Shown piece by piece: positions 33,872 through 44,923 of a stretch of DNA of 64,000 nucleotides. How positions within the stretch are numbered: position 1 is the stretch's first letter; every line of letters begins with the position of its first letter. The stretch is from Erigeron canadensis (taxonomy: Eukaryota > Streptophyta > Magnoliopsida > Asterales > Asteraceae). The stretch is from positions 1,847,513-1,911,512 of the forward strand of contig NC_057762.1 in the NCBI RefSeq assembly GCF_010389155.1, written 5' to 3'. The notes beneath the pieces were generated by a model. The model ran no database searches. It saw only the letters and a program-made list of their open reading frames with translations, and was not told where the DNA came from. The position numbers and the translations under genes were made by a program.

Positions 33872-34199
33872 TATTCATTTGAAAACTAAATTTTCTGTGA
33901 AAATTAAAAACTGGTCAAAACACATTGTGATCTGAATTTAACACAATGTGTTTTAATTATGTTTTTACAAAACACAATGTGTTTTTATTGTGTAATCTAA
34001 AATACGTTGTGTTAAGTTTTAAATCACATCGTGTTTTTGATAGCGCTGTAAATCAAAAAATTGTTTAAACACACTGTGATATGAACTTAACACAATGTGT
34101 TTCGGAAAACATATTAAAAACACATTGCGTTAAATTCAGATCACAACTTGTTTTGATAGTTTTATAGTTTTCACTAAAATTTTAGTTTTTAAATGATCA
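33872..34199. repeat. Fold-back element, second copy of the 10,966 family
   Basis: Ends ATTCATTTGAAAACTAAA and TTTTAGTTTTTAAATGAT are inverted. The interior has AACACATTGTGATCTG, TAACACAATGTGTT and CACACTGTGAT in alternating orientation, as in the element at 10,966-11,245. Confidence 0.65.
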
Positions 34200-34382
34200 A
34201 AACCCTTCTTCCATAATAATAAAAAGAGCTTTACTAATTTTACACTAAAACTAAATCAAACGAAAAAACTACAAAAATATGTGCCTTAATAAACAAAATT
34301 AAAAATAAATTAGACACTTTTTATTAGTACACCTTTCCAAATATAATGAATATCTATATCTATCTATCTATATCTATATATA

Positions 34383-34412
34383 CTAGATTTTAAGCTCGTG
34401 TCTAATACATGA
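34383..34412 (-). mobile_element. Helitron-like 3' terminus
   Basis: On the minus strand a hairpin (CTCATG...CACGAG, 34,412-34,394) is followed after 7 bases by CTAG then T. A short hairpin just before CTRR, with insertion before T, is the Helitron 3' signature. The 5' end was not identified. Confidence 0.5.
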
Positions 34413-35829
34413 GACTTACGGACTTTATCAATATTAAATATTAATTTATTATAATTTAAAATTTAATATAAATTGATCTATATGTCTAAGTTTTATATTG
34501 AAATATTTTTTAAAATATGTTTATCGAAGTTGTTTACTGTGACATGCTTAGCGATATTTGAATATTACAAAATATAATATGTTCATCAAAGTTGTAAATT
34601 GTGACATCTTGATATTTGAACATTAAAAAATCATAATAGATCACTATCATTTTATTTGCTTTATTTACACATGATGTATTACATACTTATTTTACATTGT
34701 TAAAAATAAGATTTTATCTTTAGATGAATAATATCTTAAATATTTCAATTAATATGAAAATGTTATATGTTTTTCCTATAGTGAATTATATTTTTACATG
34801 CTTTATTTTTCTTATATGCGTCATGACAATAACTAAAAAACATTTTAATAAAAATTAATAGTACAATTACTTTTAAAATCTTAATATACTTACATTAAAT
34901 TTTATTTATTTTTAGTTAATTAATTAAGTTTATGTTTATATGATAGAACATACTACCGGATATATGTTACCTCGCATTGACGGTCGTTAGTTGTGTCGTT
35001 AAGCAGGCCAACTTGCCTTGCACGTGAGGTATAAAACATGTAATATTAAACAAACCACATGTACCATCCATGTAAATTACCCTTATATATTATTTATCAA
35101 GAAATTTGTTTTTTATAATAAATGTAACGTTATTTTAAAATAAACTATTATCATTTTATAAAATGTATTTTATTTCTTAACTATTGTTAGCTTACAAAAT
35201 TTATTATCTTTTTTTTTTAATAAAAGATACATCATATTATTATATATTTTTTATTTTATTTTTAAAAAAGTTGTTCTAAAATTCTAAGATTATCATTTTT
35301 AAAAACATTAAATAATCATTCTTATTGCAAATGGAATTGGTGGCCTACTCATAAGGTCTTTGATGTTGAGGTATTCCACAAGTTCTACTTCCACCCCTTA
35401 CATTTGATTACTAGCCTTAATACCCGTGCACAAAGCACATTTTACAACAGAAACATTAATTAATTATTTTATGCAAAGTTTTTATAAATAATAAGTGTAA
35501 TTATACAGATGGTGATGGTACCTAAGGCTACTTGACGGCAAAGCTAAGGACCGTCATCGTAAGGTATGATCCAAGTGTGAAATTATATATCATGGATATT
35601 ATTAGTGTAATTTCGATATTGCATGTATGAAACTAGTAATTTTGACTAAACTATAAGTGTTATTTCAATAATTTACTCTTAAAAATACAAAATATATGAT
35701 CAGCATATATATCAAAAAAATCCGCTTTTTAAGTTTTCATTTTTTTATATATTTTTAAATTTGAGTTTATAAGGTTTTTTATTTGAATTTATATAATAAT
35801 TCATTTTATTTTTACAATGCCGTTAACTT

Positions 35830-35860
35830 CTCGTACATTTGACACGAGACTAAATCTAGT
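35830..35860 (+). mobile_element. Helitron-like 3' terminus
   Basis: Hairpin CTCGTACATTTGACACGAG (35,830-35,848), then ACTAAAT and CTAG|T at 35,856-35,860. It has the same arrangement and nearly the same wording as the other three ends in this region. Confidence 0.5.
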
Positions 35861-36100
35861 TATGCTATTAAATTTTGTGTATATATAAAAAGATTTAATA
35901 TAAATCTATATTATTCGAAAAATAAATTAGATATGCGTGAGAATAATATTAGTAAATCTTGTGGGGATAAAATTTTAAAAAAGAGTTAGCATAGATTGTT
36001 TTTCAAATTTTATTAAATATTTATAACATATCACTTTTAAATAGTTATTAAATAATATCTTTGATCTAATCTATGATCTAACTAAACTATAAAAAATTTA

Positions 36101-36130
36101 CTAGATTTAAATTCGTGTTAAATACATGAA
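36101..36130 (-). mobile_element. Helitron-like 3' terminus
   Basis: The minus strand reads TTCATGTATTTAACACGAA (hairpin, 36,130-36,112), then TTTAAAT and CTAG|T. The stretch 34,413-36,395 between these ends is very AT-rich, with a partial duplication near 34,500-34,610 and no coding sequence. Confidence 0.5.
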
Positions 36131-37295
36131 TTGTATATTTTAAAGATAAGATAAATTGTTAAATACATAAATGTAAATATAAAAAATATAAATAAAAAAA
36201 ATTAAAAGGATATGCTTCTAGAACATTGAACATATAAATTGCATTTCATCTTTTGAAATCATATTGTTAAAAACATTGTTAAAAATTTTTCAAATTGATG
36301 GCTAAAAATTATAATAACTATAAGTTAAGTATCTTAATCTTAATCTTAATCCTAATATATACTAAACGACAACTGATCCAACCACAATTGACAAATGTAA
36401 CACCCCAATATTTTTTTTAAGGTAAATAAAAATTAACCCTTTTCATAGTTTTGACATTAAATTAATTTTCTAGTATTTTGTTTTGAGTTAAGGGGTTAAT
36501 TTAGTTGGAACTTTAGTGGCTAGCGGGTATTTTACCTACAAAATATGTTGTGGGACGTGGCTAGCAGGGAGAAAAGCCAGCCACCAAGTTTGATGATTCA
36601 TGATTTCCCACTAAGTTTCCACTCAACCTTTTCACTATCTTCTTCCTCTCATTCTTCTTCAAATCCATGCAATAGAAACTCAAATTAAAAGAATTTTAAT
36701 CTTAGAACAATAACATAACCATCTCCAATTGTAAAAGAAATTGAAATTGAGGGTTGTGAGGAGGTGGTGGTGGCCGAAAATTCTAGGAAGAAAAGGGGGA
36801 AGAATTGTGATTTGATAACCTTAATTCCTTGTCTCTCATTTTTGAGGTAATGATTTCCATAACCTTAATTCTATTTGTTATTAAAATTTAGGGTTCTTAA
36901 CCTTAGAATTAGGGGTTTTTGCTATTGGAGATTTTTAAGTAAAACTCTAACTAAATTTGAATGATAAATGGATAATTGATTGAAAGAAATGTTGTTAATG
37001 AAAATCCCCCTTGGTAAGAATCTCATGGTGTTTGGCTAGTGATTATGAAATAAAGCTTTATTTTGAGAATTTGGAGTTTGTTGGAAAAGTGTTTAGTAGC
37101 CAAACACCATAATCTTAGAGTTGTTGAATGCAAGTAGATGTTTGTAAGTAGTTGAGTCATGGAACTCATAGATGATATGTGATTATTCTTGTATAGGTGT
37201 TGAAGAGTAAATTGTTGAACTTGTAGCCTTATTGTGTCAAGTAGTCAAGTTTGAGGTGAGTATATATACATATAATCATGTTCTTGTTATTAGAG

Positions 37296-37415
37296 GTCAT
37301 AGGTGGGTAAATTCCTATGACCCATTTGTTGAATTATTTTGAGAACTAGTAGGTGAGTAAATTCCTACTAGTCATATTGTATGCAAGAGCTAGTAGGTGG
37401 GTAAATTCCTACTAG
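37296..37415. repeat. Three tandem hairpins with identical loop type
   Basis: GTCATAGG/CCTATGAC (37,296-37,321) and twice CTAGTAGG/CCTACTAG (37,346-37,371 and 37,390-37,415) each enclose a 10-base loop TGGGTAAATT (TGAGTAAATT in the middle one). The arms are perfect in all three although the first has a different arm sequence, which points to pairing being kept. Confidence 0.85.
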
Positions 37416-37979
37416 CCAAATTGTTCATGGCCATGTTGAAAGTTGAATGTATGTTGTTTGATTTGTATGAAAAGGCTAGCTTGCTAGGCTTATATGGTGC
37501 TTGATGCACAAAGTGAAAATGACATGATTATGATTGTATGTGTATGTATTCACTAAGCGTAGCTTACGTTTTAGTTGTTTAACTCTTTTTATAGGAGTTG
37601 GTAGTAGTAAGGGTAAAGAAGCGATCGAGTGAAGTTAGAATTGGAAGCTCTTACCATTTGGAAGGTTGGCATTATGGATAATTTGGGTAGATGATCCCTT
37701 TTGGTTAACTCGTTTTGGAAATTCTGGAAAATTGTACTTAATTGGGTAATGCAAGTCTTGAAAGATTTGATGAATTATTCAAGTTGGGCAATCCAACCCA
37801 CTTGTTGAACAATGTGTTTGTAAAGTTTGTATAGATGTCAAGTCTTTTGAAATGATGTTTTATATGTCATGAACAAGTTTGGCTTAGTCCATGAAAGGTT
37901 TTGAAGTAAAATGGTATTTTGGTTAAACATATTTTTGAGTCCAAGTGCAAGAAAAATGAAATTTTGATCCGTGGGATTC

Positions 37980-38068
37980 CACTACGCCGCAGTGGGTGTG
38001 TTCTGCCTCACTGCGCCGCAGTGAGCTTTCGTTCTTTATTTGTCGAGGTTTTCCACTGCGCCGCAGTG
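37980..38068. repeat. Three copies of a 15-bp GC palindrome
   Basis: CACTGCGCCGCAGTG (arms CACTGCG/CGCAGTG around one C) stands at 38,009-38,023 and 38,054-38,068; a copy with one mismatch, CACTACGCCGCAGTG, is at 37,980-37,994. The cluster is GC-rich and CpG-bearing in otherwise AT-rich LTR-like DNA. Confidence 0.85.
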
Positions 38069-38175
38069 GGTACTAAAAAAAAAATAATTTCTATTCGATT
38101 TTGATTAAAAAGGTTTGGGTCCTTACAACCAATCATAATTCTCGATTTCTCAAAATTAATTAAATCAACACATGT

Positions 38176-38425
38176 AAATTAAATTTACACTTTTTGGTTT
38201 TTTTATCACCAATTTATACTTTAGCCCAATTTAAAAATAATTAATTTACATTTTTTGGTTTTCCATCACCAGTTTACACTTTAACCCAATTTAAAATAAT
38301 TATTTTACAATTTTTTAGTTTTTCATCACCAATTTACACTTTAACCCAATTTAAAAATAATTATTTTCCAATTTTTTGGTTTTACATCAACAATTACACT
38401 TTAATTCAATTTAAAAATAATTAAT
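38176..38425. repeat. 60-bp tandem repeat, four copies
   Basis: The phrase TCACCAATTTACACTTTAAC, then CCAATTTAAAAATAATTA and TTTTTTGGTTTT, recurs with starts near 38,206, 38,266, 38,326 and 38,387. Very AT-rich, non-coding. Confidence 0.85.
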
Positions 38426-38909
38426 ACTTTATTGCATAGTGTTTATCTAATAACAAAATATAGCTAAAAATTATTAGTAATCGTAATTGGAGTATAATTA
38501 GGACAATCATTGTTTTATTAGTAATTGGAATTAGACTATATTTAGGATACATATTTTTTATTCTTATATAAACTGAACCCTACAAATAAAATCACAACAC
38601 ACGAAATCATTGAAAACCCACAAACCAACTGATACTTTTAATATTCTTAAAAATCATAACTAACGAAATTACTTGTTTGCAAGACAACAATGAGAAATCG
38701 GTCAATTGTGTTATTAAAGTTAAGATATTGCTTCTCTAGAGAGTTTGTATAAAAGAAACTCTGCTACACCATTCAGCCTTTATATGATTTAGCATTCAGT
38801 TAATACAATTGAATATCTCAATTTTTTTTTAAGTATATTTTTTTTAATTTTAACGTGTAAATAATTTTTGTTCCATATATTAAATCTTATATTGATAATG
38901 TTGTAAAAT

Positions 38910-38940
38910 CCGTGTATTTGATACGGGTCTAAAATCTAGT
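38910..38940 (+). mobile_element. Helitron-like 3' terminus
   Basis: Hairpin CCGTGTATTTGATACGG (38,910-38,926), then GTCTAAAAT and CTAG|T at 38,936-38,940. It agrees with the three other ends between 34.3 and 36.2 kb. Confidence 0.5.
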
Positions 38941-40264
38941 TTAGGGCTAAAAAGTGTAAATTATTAATGAAAAACAAAAAAGTATAAAGTAATGAGACTT
39001 TTTATACAAATATTAATATAAATACTAATATAATAATATGTTTTTATAATGATTACTAGGATTATAATGACATAAGCGAGAATCAATTTGATTAAATCGA
39101 ACGATATGATTAATTTATAAGTCATTAGTTTAAATGTATTTTAATATATATTAAGATTAAGATTAAAATTAAGATTAAGATTAAGATGACCCGTAACCCA
39201 AAATTATACATTCGCTATTTTGATTTCGAAGTATATAAATTTGTATGTCATGTATGTTTCCAATAATTCAATCATAAATGTTTTTATCATATACTTATAT
39301 TATGTGTAGATGTGTAATTTAAATTTAAATATAGCTTTACATGTATTTTACAAACACCTCAAAGTAACATGAATACAGTTTGAAGCAAATTTGTTTTAGA
39401 AAAATGTGAATGTTAAAATAGAAAATATATATATGAAATGCAACGAAAACAAATTACTCAAGTAAAATATCACATAAAGCATACAACATCAACTACCACA
39501 ACGTATGAGTCACACAAAAACAAGAGTTACTGTATAAAACAGCAAGAACAAATGCAACATTAACATTAACAATAACAATGGTCAGGGATTAAAAAAATAC
39601 CTTAAACATATGGAATGATAGTTGATACAGTGATGAAAGAAAGAGATTAACTTGATTTGCAGGTAAATCTTAAAATGTGAAAGATGTGATAATTTTTCCT
39701 GTGAAGGAGTTGGTAGAGAAGGGTGAAAAGCAAATGGAATCCAAGGGATTATTATTATTATTATTCAATATTAATCAATTAATATATAAAGTTATAAACG
39801 GAGGGTTGTAGACTTGAATTGAATCTTGGTAGTTAGGATAGATGGATCTGAATGGTTTATGAGTGGATACACAACGTTGTCTCATTATTATTTTATATTA
39901 AAATACATTTTTATTATTTATTTGTTATTATCCCTTTCTTTCTTTCTTTCTTAATATACTCCAAATAGTGAGGCATGACATCATGAGGCATGACATCATA
40001 ATGCGTGACATCATAGGCTGCTTCTATTGTTTATAGTGATGACAATCGATCCACCTAACCACTCACTTTAAACCAATCACCTTATGTCACTTTAAATACA
40101 TCACTCACTCATCATTCACTTAAAACTTATTGGTATTGCCATCACTCACTACAACTTTATTTTAATTTTAAAAATACAAATTCCATTAAACATAAAAACA
40201 TTACATAATTCACTAAAACATTAAAATACCGTTACATAATACTAAAAGAAACATAATAAAAACA
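38941..40264. other. AT-rich spacer with short repeats
   Basis: 39,147-39,187 is a run of (ATTAAG)n; the inverse, (CTTAAT)n, stands at 36,333-36,352. GAGGCATGACATCAT occurs twice and AATGCGTGACATCAT once as a 15-bp tandem array at 39,970-40,014. 39,640-39,690 resembles the sequence upstream of the intact kinase gene at 19,545-19,590. No gene. Confidence 0.5.
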
Positions 40265-40790
40265 TTATGTAATACTAAAAAGATATAATAAAAACATTAC
40301 TAATACTAAAAAAAACATAATAAAAACATTACATAATACTAACACGTCAACAGTATTGTCGCCGTCGATGCCAAAAGTGTACCGATACGGTTCAGGAGAC
40401 TCGACAGCGTTGCCGGGTTGAGGAGATACGTAGTCCTCCCCAGGGTCAGTACGATAATCTACATATCGACCACCACCGGCACTGTCTTGTCTGAATACCC
40501 CGTAGTCTAGCATGGCTGTCAACGTCGTAGAGGCGGTGGTAATCTGGAAAATAACTTGATTCAGCCAATCGATCTTCTGTCGAAGATATACAACGTACTC
40601 ATTTGTGGCAACAGTACAAACCCGATTGGGAGCTTCAATTTGGTTGATTTTGGCTTGGTAAGCCGCCTTATTATCAGATATGCTCTGAATGACGTTGTTT
40701 ACTACAGATCGGTGTTTGTCGTCGTTATTCAAGTGAATTTGTATCGTATTTTTAGCATCCTAAAAGGTCATATTTTGGTTGTTTGCCATT
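40265..40790 (-). pseudogene. Unrecognised small ORF family, copy 2
   Basis: ATG at 40790 (MANNQNMTF) is followed by a stop at codon 10; the frame then stays open for about 165 codons to 40265. It reads VVNNVIQSISDNKAAYQAKI, NEYVVYLRQKIDWLNQVIFQ, YVDYRTDPGEDYVSPQPG and ends in a hydrophobic tail (FIMFFLVLVMFLLYLF) that is probably read-through of 3' sequence. It matches copy 1 at 8,732-9,656 but has no intron between its two halves. A (TA)n run and a long G-tract lie just upstream. The family is unknown to me. The absence of the intron may mean retrocopying, or an intron gained in copy 1. Confidence 0.5.
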
Positions 40791-40879
40791 AAGTGTGTTT
40801 GTGTGTTGATTGTGTGTGCGTGCTTGAATTATGTGTGTAGTATGTTTGTGTGTAATATATATATATATAAAGAAAATCT

Positions 40880-40902
40880 GGTGGGGGGTGGGGGGGGGGG
40901 GG
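40880..40902 (+). other. G-tract with quadruplex potential
   Basis: A run of six G, one T and at least a dozen G lies about 90 bases upstream of the small ORF at 40,790, on the strand opposite to its coding strand. The exact run length may be uncertain because homopolymers are prone to sequencing error. Confidence 0.6.
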
Positions 40903-41004
40903 AAACAAAACAACAAAGTTAGATTAGAATGGTCAAAAGAGGCCTTGCTCCCTCGAACGCTGCACCACTCACTTCTTTCGCGTGCTAGTGAGAGGCCGCA
41001 CCAG

Positions 41005-42085
41005 TAGGGATGACAAAAATACCCGTACTCGATGGGGAATCTGTAAGTGCACGTCTATGTCAATAGCAATCTAGATTGTTTGAGCTTATATTGTAATATG
41101 TTTTTGTCATGTGATTGTCAATAATGAACTTTGTAGTATACATAGAATACTAGATTAAGTTGAAGTATTGAATGTGTAATAATATTCTGCTAAGTGAAAT
41201 ATTACGAGACAACATATAGGAAATACGACCTCGTATTTGCAGGGTCAAATACGAGGCAAAAACACAATTACAACCTCATAAAAGTGTCGGGCTGGGTCTG
41301 AAATATGAGCTCGACTCGCTGAAGCCCATGTCGAGTTTTCCTATATATACCAGAACCCTAACAGAGTTTAGGGTTGAACATTTGTCGAATTATCAAGCAT
41401 ATTTGTGTAGGTTAATAGGTTAAAGGTCGTTCCGCTAGCCCGAAGAAGATCTGTGAGACAGCAGGTGATCTAGGGGCTTTCGTTGTGAATTTATAGAGAG
41501 GGATTCCGCACCTCTGTATAACGGGATCAAACTATTAACGATCCGCGTCAAGGGGACTTACAGAATCCGATACCTAAACCCGATTTGACTAGGGAATCCC
41601 CGAATTGACCGGGGATAGGGACGGGTATAGAGATGTTATTCTACTCCCCGATGGGGACAGGGACGGGGATGGGAAACTGTAAATCCCCGATCTCCATACC
41701 CGAACCCGAAATTACCATAAATATTTATTAGAATTTGCTTTAAGTTTTTACATATGTTAAAATTATTTTAGGTTTAGAGTTTTTTGTTTGTTACTTTTTA
41801 TATTTTATATTTTAGTTATCATTTATTTAACATAAATATTAGTTTATATATAAAAAGAAAAGGTCGAACTACACGTTATATTACTTATCTTATGTTACGA
41901 TAAATTTATGTGTATTCAAAAAAGGTATACCCGATACCCGACAGGAATCCCCGATACCCGTTGGGGACAAGTATGGGGATGTAATTTATATCTCGACGAG
42001 GATGGGGCTGGATTACAAGTGAAAAAACCGGGGATGGGGATGTGGATCAAGATCCCCGACAATACCCGCCCCATTGCCATCCATA
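41005..42085. mobile_element. hAT-type non-autonomous element with nested solo LTR
   Basis: The ends are TAGGGATGACAAAAATACCC and, inverted, TATGGATGGCAATGGGGCGG. Flanking 8-mers CGCACCAG (40,997-41,004) and CGCACCAC (42,086-42,093) differ at one base, fitting a hAT TSD. The subterminal DNA is full of GGGGA, CCCGA and GGGGATGG motifs. There is no transposase. A solo LTR (41,042-41,562) is inserted in its left arm. Confidence 0.75.
41042..41562. mobile_element. Solo LTR (521 bp) with perfect TSD
   Basis: TGTAAGTGCACG to GGGGACTTACA, flanked by GAATC on both sides (41,037-41,041 and 41,563-41,567). The arms TGTAAGT/ACTTACA are inverted. TATATATACC near 41,342 could be a TATA box. Removing it restores a continuous hAT subterminal sequence. 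Confidence 0.88.
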
Positions 42086-42157
42086 CGCACCACTTACTAC
42101 CTTATCCACGCCTCAATGCCAACACCCTTAGGAGGTACACTACGGCTTCGTCCATAA

Positions 42158-42652
42158 TTGGTCCCACCACTTCTTCACCAGCATCCTGAACTCTGTCATA
42201 GCAAGCAAAGCATTCCCTCCTCAAGATCTTCAAGTGGAGGGATTACTGCCTTCTACAGTGGAGATGATGAGAAAACGAAGAGGACGATGGATTCTGACAA
42301 TAGCTTATTGTATGTAAACTCTCTAGAATCGGCGATTGTTGTGCATAATGGTAATCAGAACATTAGTTCTCCAAGCTCGGGTTTAACAGGTATGCCGATG
42401 AGCATAAGATCTGCAGAGGGACATCTGGGCATGCTCGCTTCTTTTGTGTCGGCTCATTTAAAGCTAATTGGAGGAAATCTGACTGATCTTGAACCGGTTA
42501 GGGAGAATTACAAGCAAGTTGATCCAGACGATCTGGAAGAAATCGACCTGAACTGGCAATTGGCTATGTTAACATTGAGAGTTCAGCGTTTCACTGATAG
42601 AACTGGAAGGAAGGTGATTGATGGCAAAGTAGGGTTTGATAAAACAAGGTGA
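42158..42652 (+). pseudogene. Gag/CCHC-type protein fragment
   Basis: A 164-codon frame includes SAEGHLGMLASFVSAHLKLI, VDPDDLEEIDLNWQLAMLTL, RVQRFTDRTGRK and GFDKTR, then stops. D-P-D-D-x-E-E-x-D-x-x-W-x-x-A-M-x-x-x-R...RF...TGRK is the conserved block just before the CCHC knuckle in a large Asteraceae gag-like family; the knuckle that should follow is missing. The first 30 or so residues have a different, Ser/Pro-rich character and may not belong. Probably a retrotransposon-derived remnant. Confidence 0.55.
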
Positions 42653-43041
42653 AATGTTTTAACTGTGATGGCAGATTCTCCTTCGCACAACCTCTATGTT
42701 TCTTTACTTTCTCTTATTCTTTGAAAAAGACTCGTTCATTCATAATTACTATCATAATCGCAGATGAGGTTAGATTTCTCTAAATCGAGTTTCTCTTAAT
42801 CAACCTTTTTTGTTTAATTCTCACTTATATAGAAGTAGGATCCCGTTTCGGCCGACTTGTTATCGAAGGGACTACTTGAATAGGGATTTTGAGCATAAAG
42901 GTTCCACTAAGGTGTAAAAAGTAGGCCTAATCTTTCGGGATGTGGTAATACGTATAAAAAATCACCCCATCAAGCAGGATCCCCTCTGGATACAAAAGTA
43001 GCGACATGGACTAAATACCCTGTGCAAATCAAGGAACTTAA

Positions 43042-43400
43042 GGGGGTGTTTGGTATGATGGAATGGAAATGGGAGAAAGAGAATAGGAAAGACTTCTCTT
43101 GTTTGTTTGCAACAAATAAAGAGAATGAGAAAGGAGAAAGGGGAATCAATTTCATTCTCTCCATTCTCTACAAATTGTAGAGAATGGGTGAGAATGGAAA
43201 AAAAAAATTTATTTATTTATTTAAGTTGTTATATGTAATAAATGTATTATTATTTAAAATTTTATTATTTTTATATATTCATTCTCTGTGGGTACCAAAC
43301 GACAGAATTCATTTTTTTTCCAAATATTAATTCTCTTTCTCACTATTTCCATTCTCTATTATATTTTCATTCTTTATGATTCCCTCCTACCAAACACCCC
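43042..43400. mobile_element. MITE, about 359 bp
   Basis: GGGGGTGTTTGGTATGATGG at the left and CCTACCAAACACCCC at the right are inverted. The subterminal parts are rich in GAGAATGG and CCATTCTC. The GGGTGTTTGG start is common to plant Tourist/hAT-like MITEs. No clean TSD. 42,660-43,041 before it shows no feature. Confidence 0.75.
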
Positions 43401-43741
43401 ATACGCCATTCAGTAGTAACACAAGTATTCCATTTGATCTATATCTACATAATAGTGCAAGCTTTTGACTGAAAATAATTTTAATCCAAGATTTGAACCC
43501 GCATTCACCATACAATAGTAACACAACTCCATTCGATCTAGCCAGGTGGTTGTTAATCTGTTGCCAAAGAAAAATCTGTCTGTCTCGGTGTATAAATCTA
43601 TTCTCAATCCATTCATATAAACACTTCACGATATTATGTACCTATTTTTAGAAACACGTTCGTATTTTTTATATAGACGGACGCAAATAAAATCATTAAT
43701 AAATCAATTTTCGTATCTACCTATAAATAAGTAGATCGGGG

Positions 43742-44000
43742 GTGTAAGTAACTTTTACACTTTTTCTATTGTGTGAATGTAACATTCATTTGGTTCGTTG
43801 TATGTAATTAAATCGCTAAATTGAACGATTAATGTAAAAGTGTATACGTGACACACCATATGAGCTGCCAGGTAGAAGTTTTTGATTGGTCAACGTAAAA
43901 ATTTTACATTAGTCATTCAAATTTAGCAGGTTAGTTACATACAATAAATCAAATGAAAGTAACATTAACACAATAAGAAAAATGTAAAAGTTACTTACAC
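43742..44000. mobile_element. Fold-back MITE, 259 bp
   Basis: GTGTAAGTAACTTTTACA at the left is mirrored by TGTAAAAGTTACTTACAC at the right, and arms of about 120 bp stay complementary through ATTGTGT, TTGTATGTAA and the TTTACAT/ATGTAAA block. No ORF. The TSD is not clear. Confidence 0.85.
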
Positions 44001-44918
44001 TTCCAGATACTTAACCCTATCCCTAATTTTCGTCCAAGCCAAGGAAATTTGTTTATCATTATTCATATAGTCCATATAGTTTGCTCAAATGATTATTTTA
44101 AACCCTTTTAGTTCATCAATTATTTTATTCGATATGTAGGTTTAAAAAGTAATAACATCATCTTTGAAACCAATAATACTGTTTTCATCTATTAGGGTCA
44201 AAGAATTTTTTTATTGTCAGTGAAAACTATATTAAAATAATTTGTAGTGTTTTAGCGAAAGTTAATACTTCGATCAAAATAATATTGGTTTCCAAAACGA
44301 TTTTATACGAATAATCCCATAACATAGTGTAAGGTTAATTAAAATTAAAATTATATTAAAATTAATTTTAAGAATCTAATTATTTTATAAATTTTAATGA
44401 ACGTAGTGTAAGGTTATTAGCTAAAGTAGTAACCTAATTATTACATGATATAGAAAGTTTATATCTATTTACAACTTTTTACACACAAGAAGTCTCTAAT
44501 ATCATATACGAATTTGGACCGGTCAAACAAGGATGACGGTTGATTGGTTTGATACCATTGTGATTTTTATATTTTAGTAGCTTTATATTGTTACATTTAA
44601 TATATATCGTTTTATATATATATATTTAATATTATTAAAATGCAAAAATGACGATTTAGAGGGACCTAATATATAACATATTGTATGTTCTTTATAAGGA
44701 GCAAGGGCACATTTGGATCGCTCTGAGCATTAAAGATATCAAGATGTAAAAGGAAAAGCATCGAGTGAATCCGGGTTTGGACGGGATTTTTAATCAGGTC
44801 TAGCTCCAAAATTGGCTAACCCACCCCGGCCCGTGGCCAGAGACGATTTCAAAAATAAATTAAAAGAGGGTGAAATTAAAACAACTCTAGGAAAAAGATT
44901 GAAGAGGGGTCAAGGGGG
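44001..44918. other. AT-rich spacer
   Basis: No gene or defined repeat, except a short duplicated phrase AGTGTAAGGTTA near 44,325 and 44,405 and a GC-richer patch near 44,810-44,840. Confidence 0.5.
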
Positions 44919-44923
44919 TACCA

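Larger units (their letters stand above)
36396..38127 (+). mobile_element. Gypsy-LTR-like sequence, copy A (probable solo LTR)
   Basis: It begins TGTAACACCCC and ends GGGTCCTTACA, 1,732 bp, with TG...CA ends and no internal region. The flanking 5-mers are ACAAA and ACCAA, so a TSD is only 4 of 5. 51,959-53,632 is a diverged second copy (shared TTTTGACATTAAATTAATTT, TTAATTTAGTTGGAACTTTA, TAGCGGGTATTT). TGTAACACCCC ends and a leader with CCGAAAATT are usual in Asteraceae Ty3/gypsy LTRs. It contains two kinds of internal palindrome arrays listed separately. Confidence 0.6.

Noticed and set aside
37296..37415. CRISPR-like array
   Set aside because: Three palindromic units with unequal spacing in plant LTR-like DNA; no repeat-spacer structure and no cas genes.
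37919..38104. 61-codon frame over the CACTGCG palindromes
   Set aside because: The repeated HCAAV/LRRS peptides are products of the DNA palindromes read in different frames; no start context and no family.
39147..39187. Interstitial telomere repeat
   Set aside because: The unit is ATTAAG, not the plant telomere unit TTTAGGG.
43029..43401. Exact TSD for the GGGGGTGTTTGG MITE
   Set aside because: TAA/ATA and longer flanks do not match; only the inverted ends are supported.
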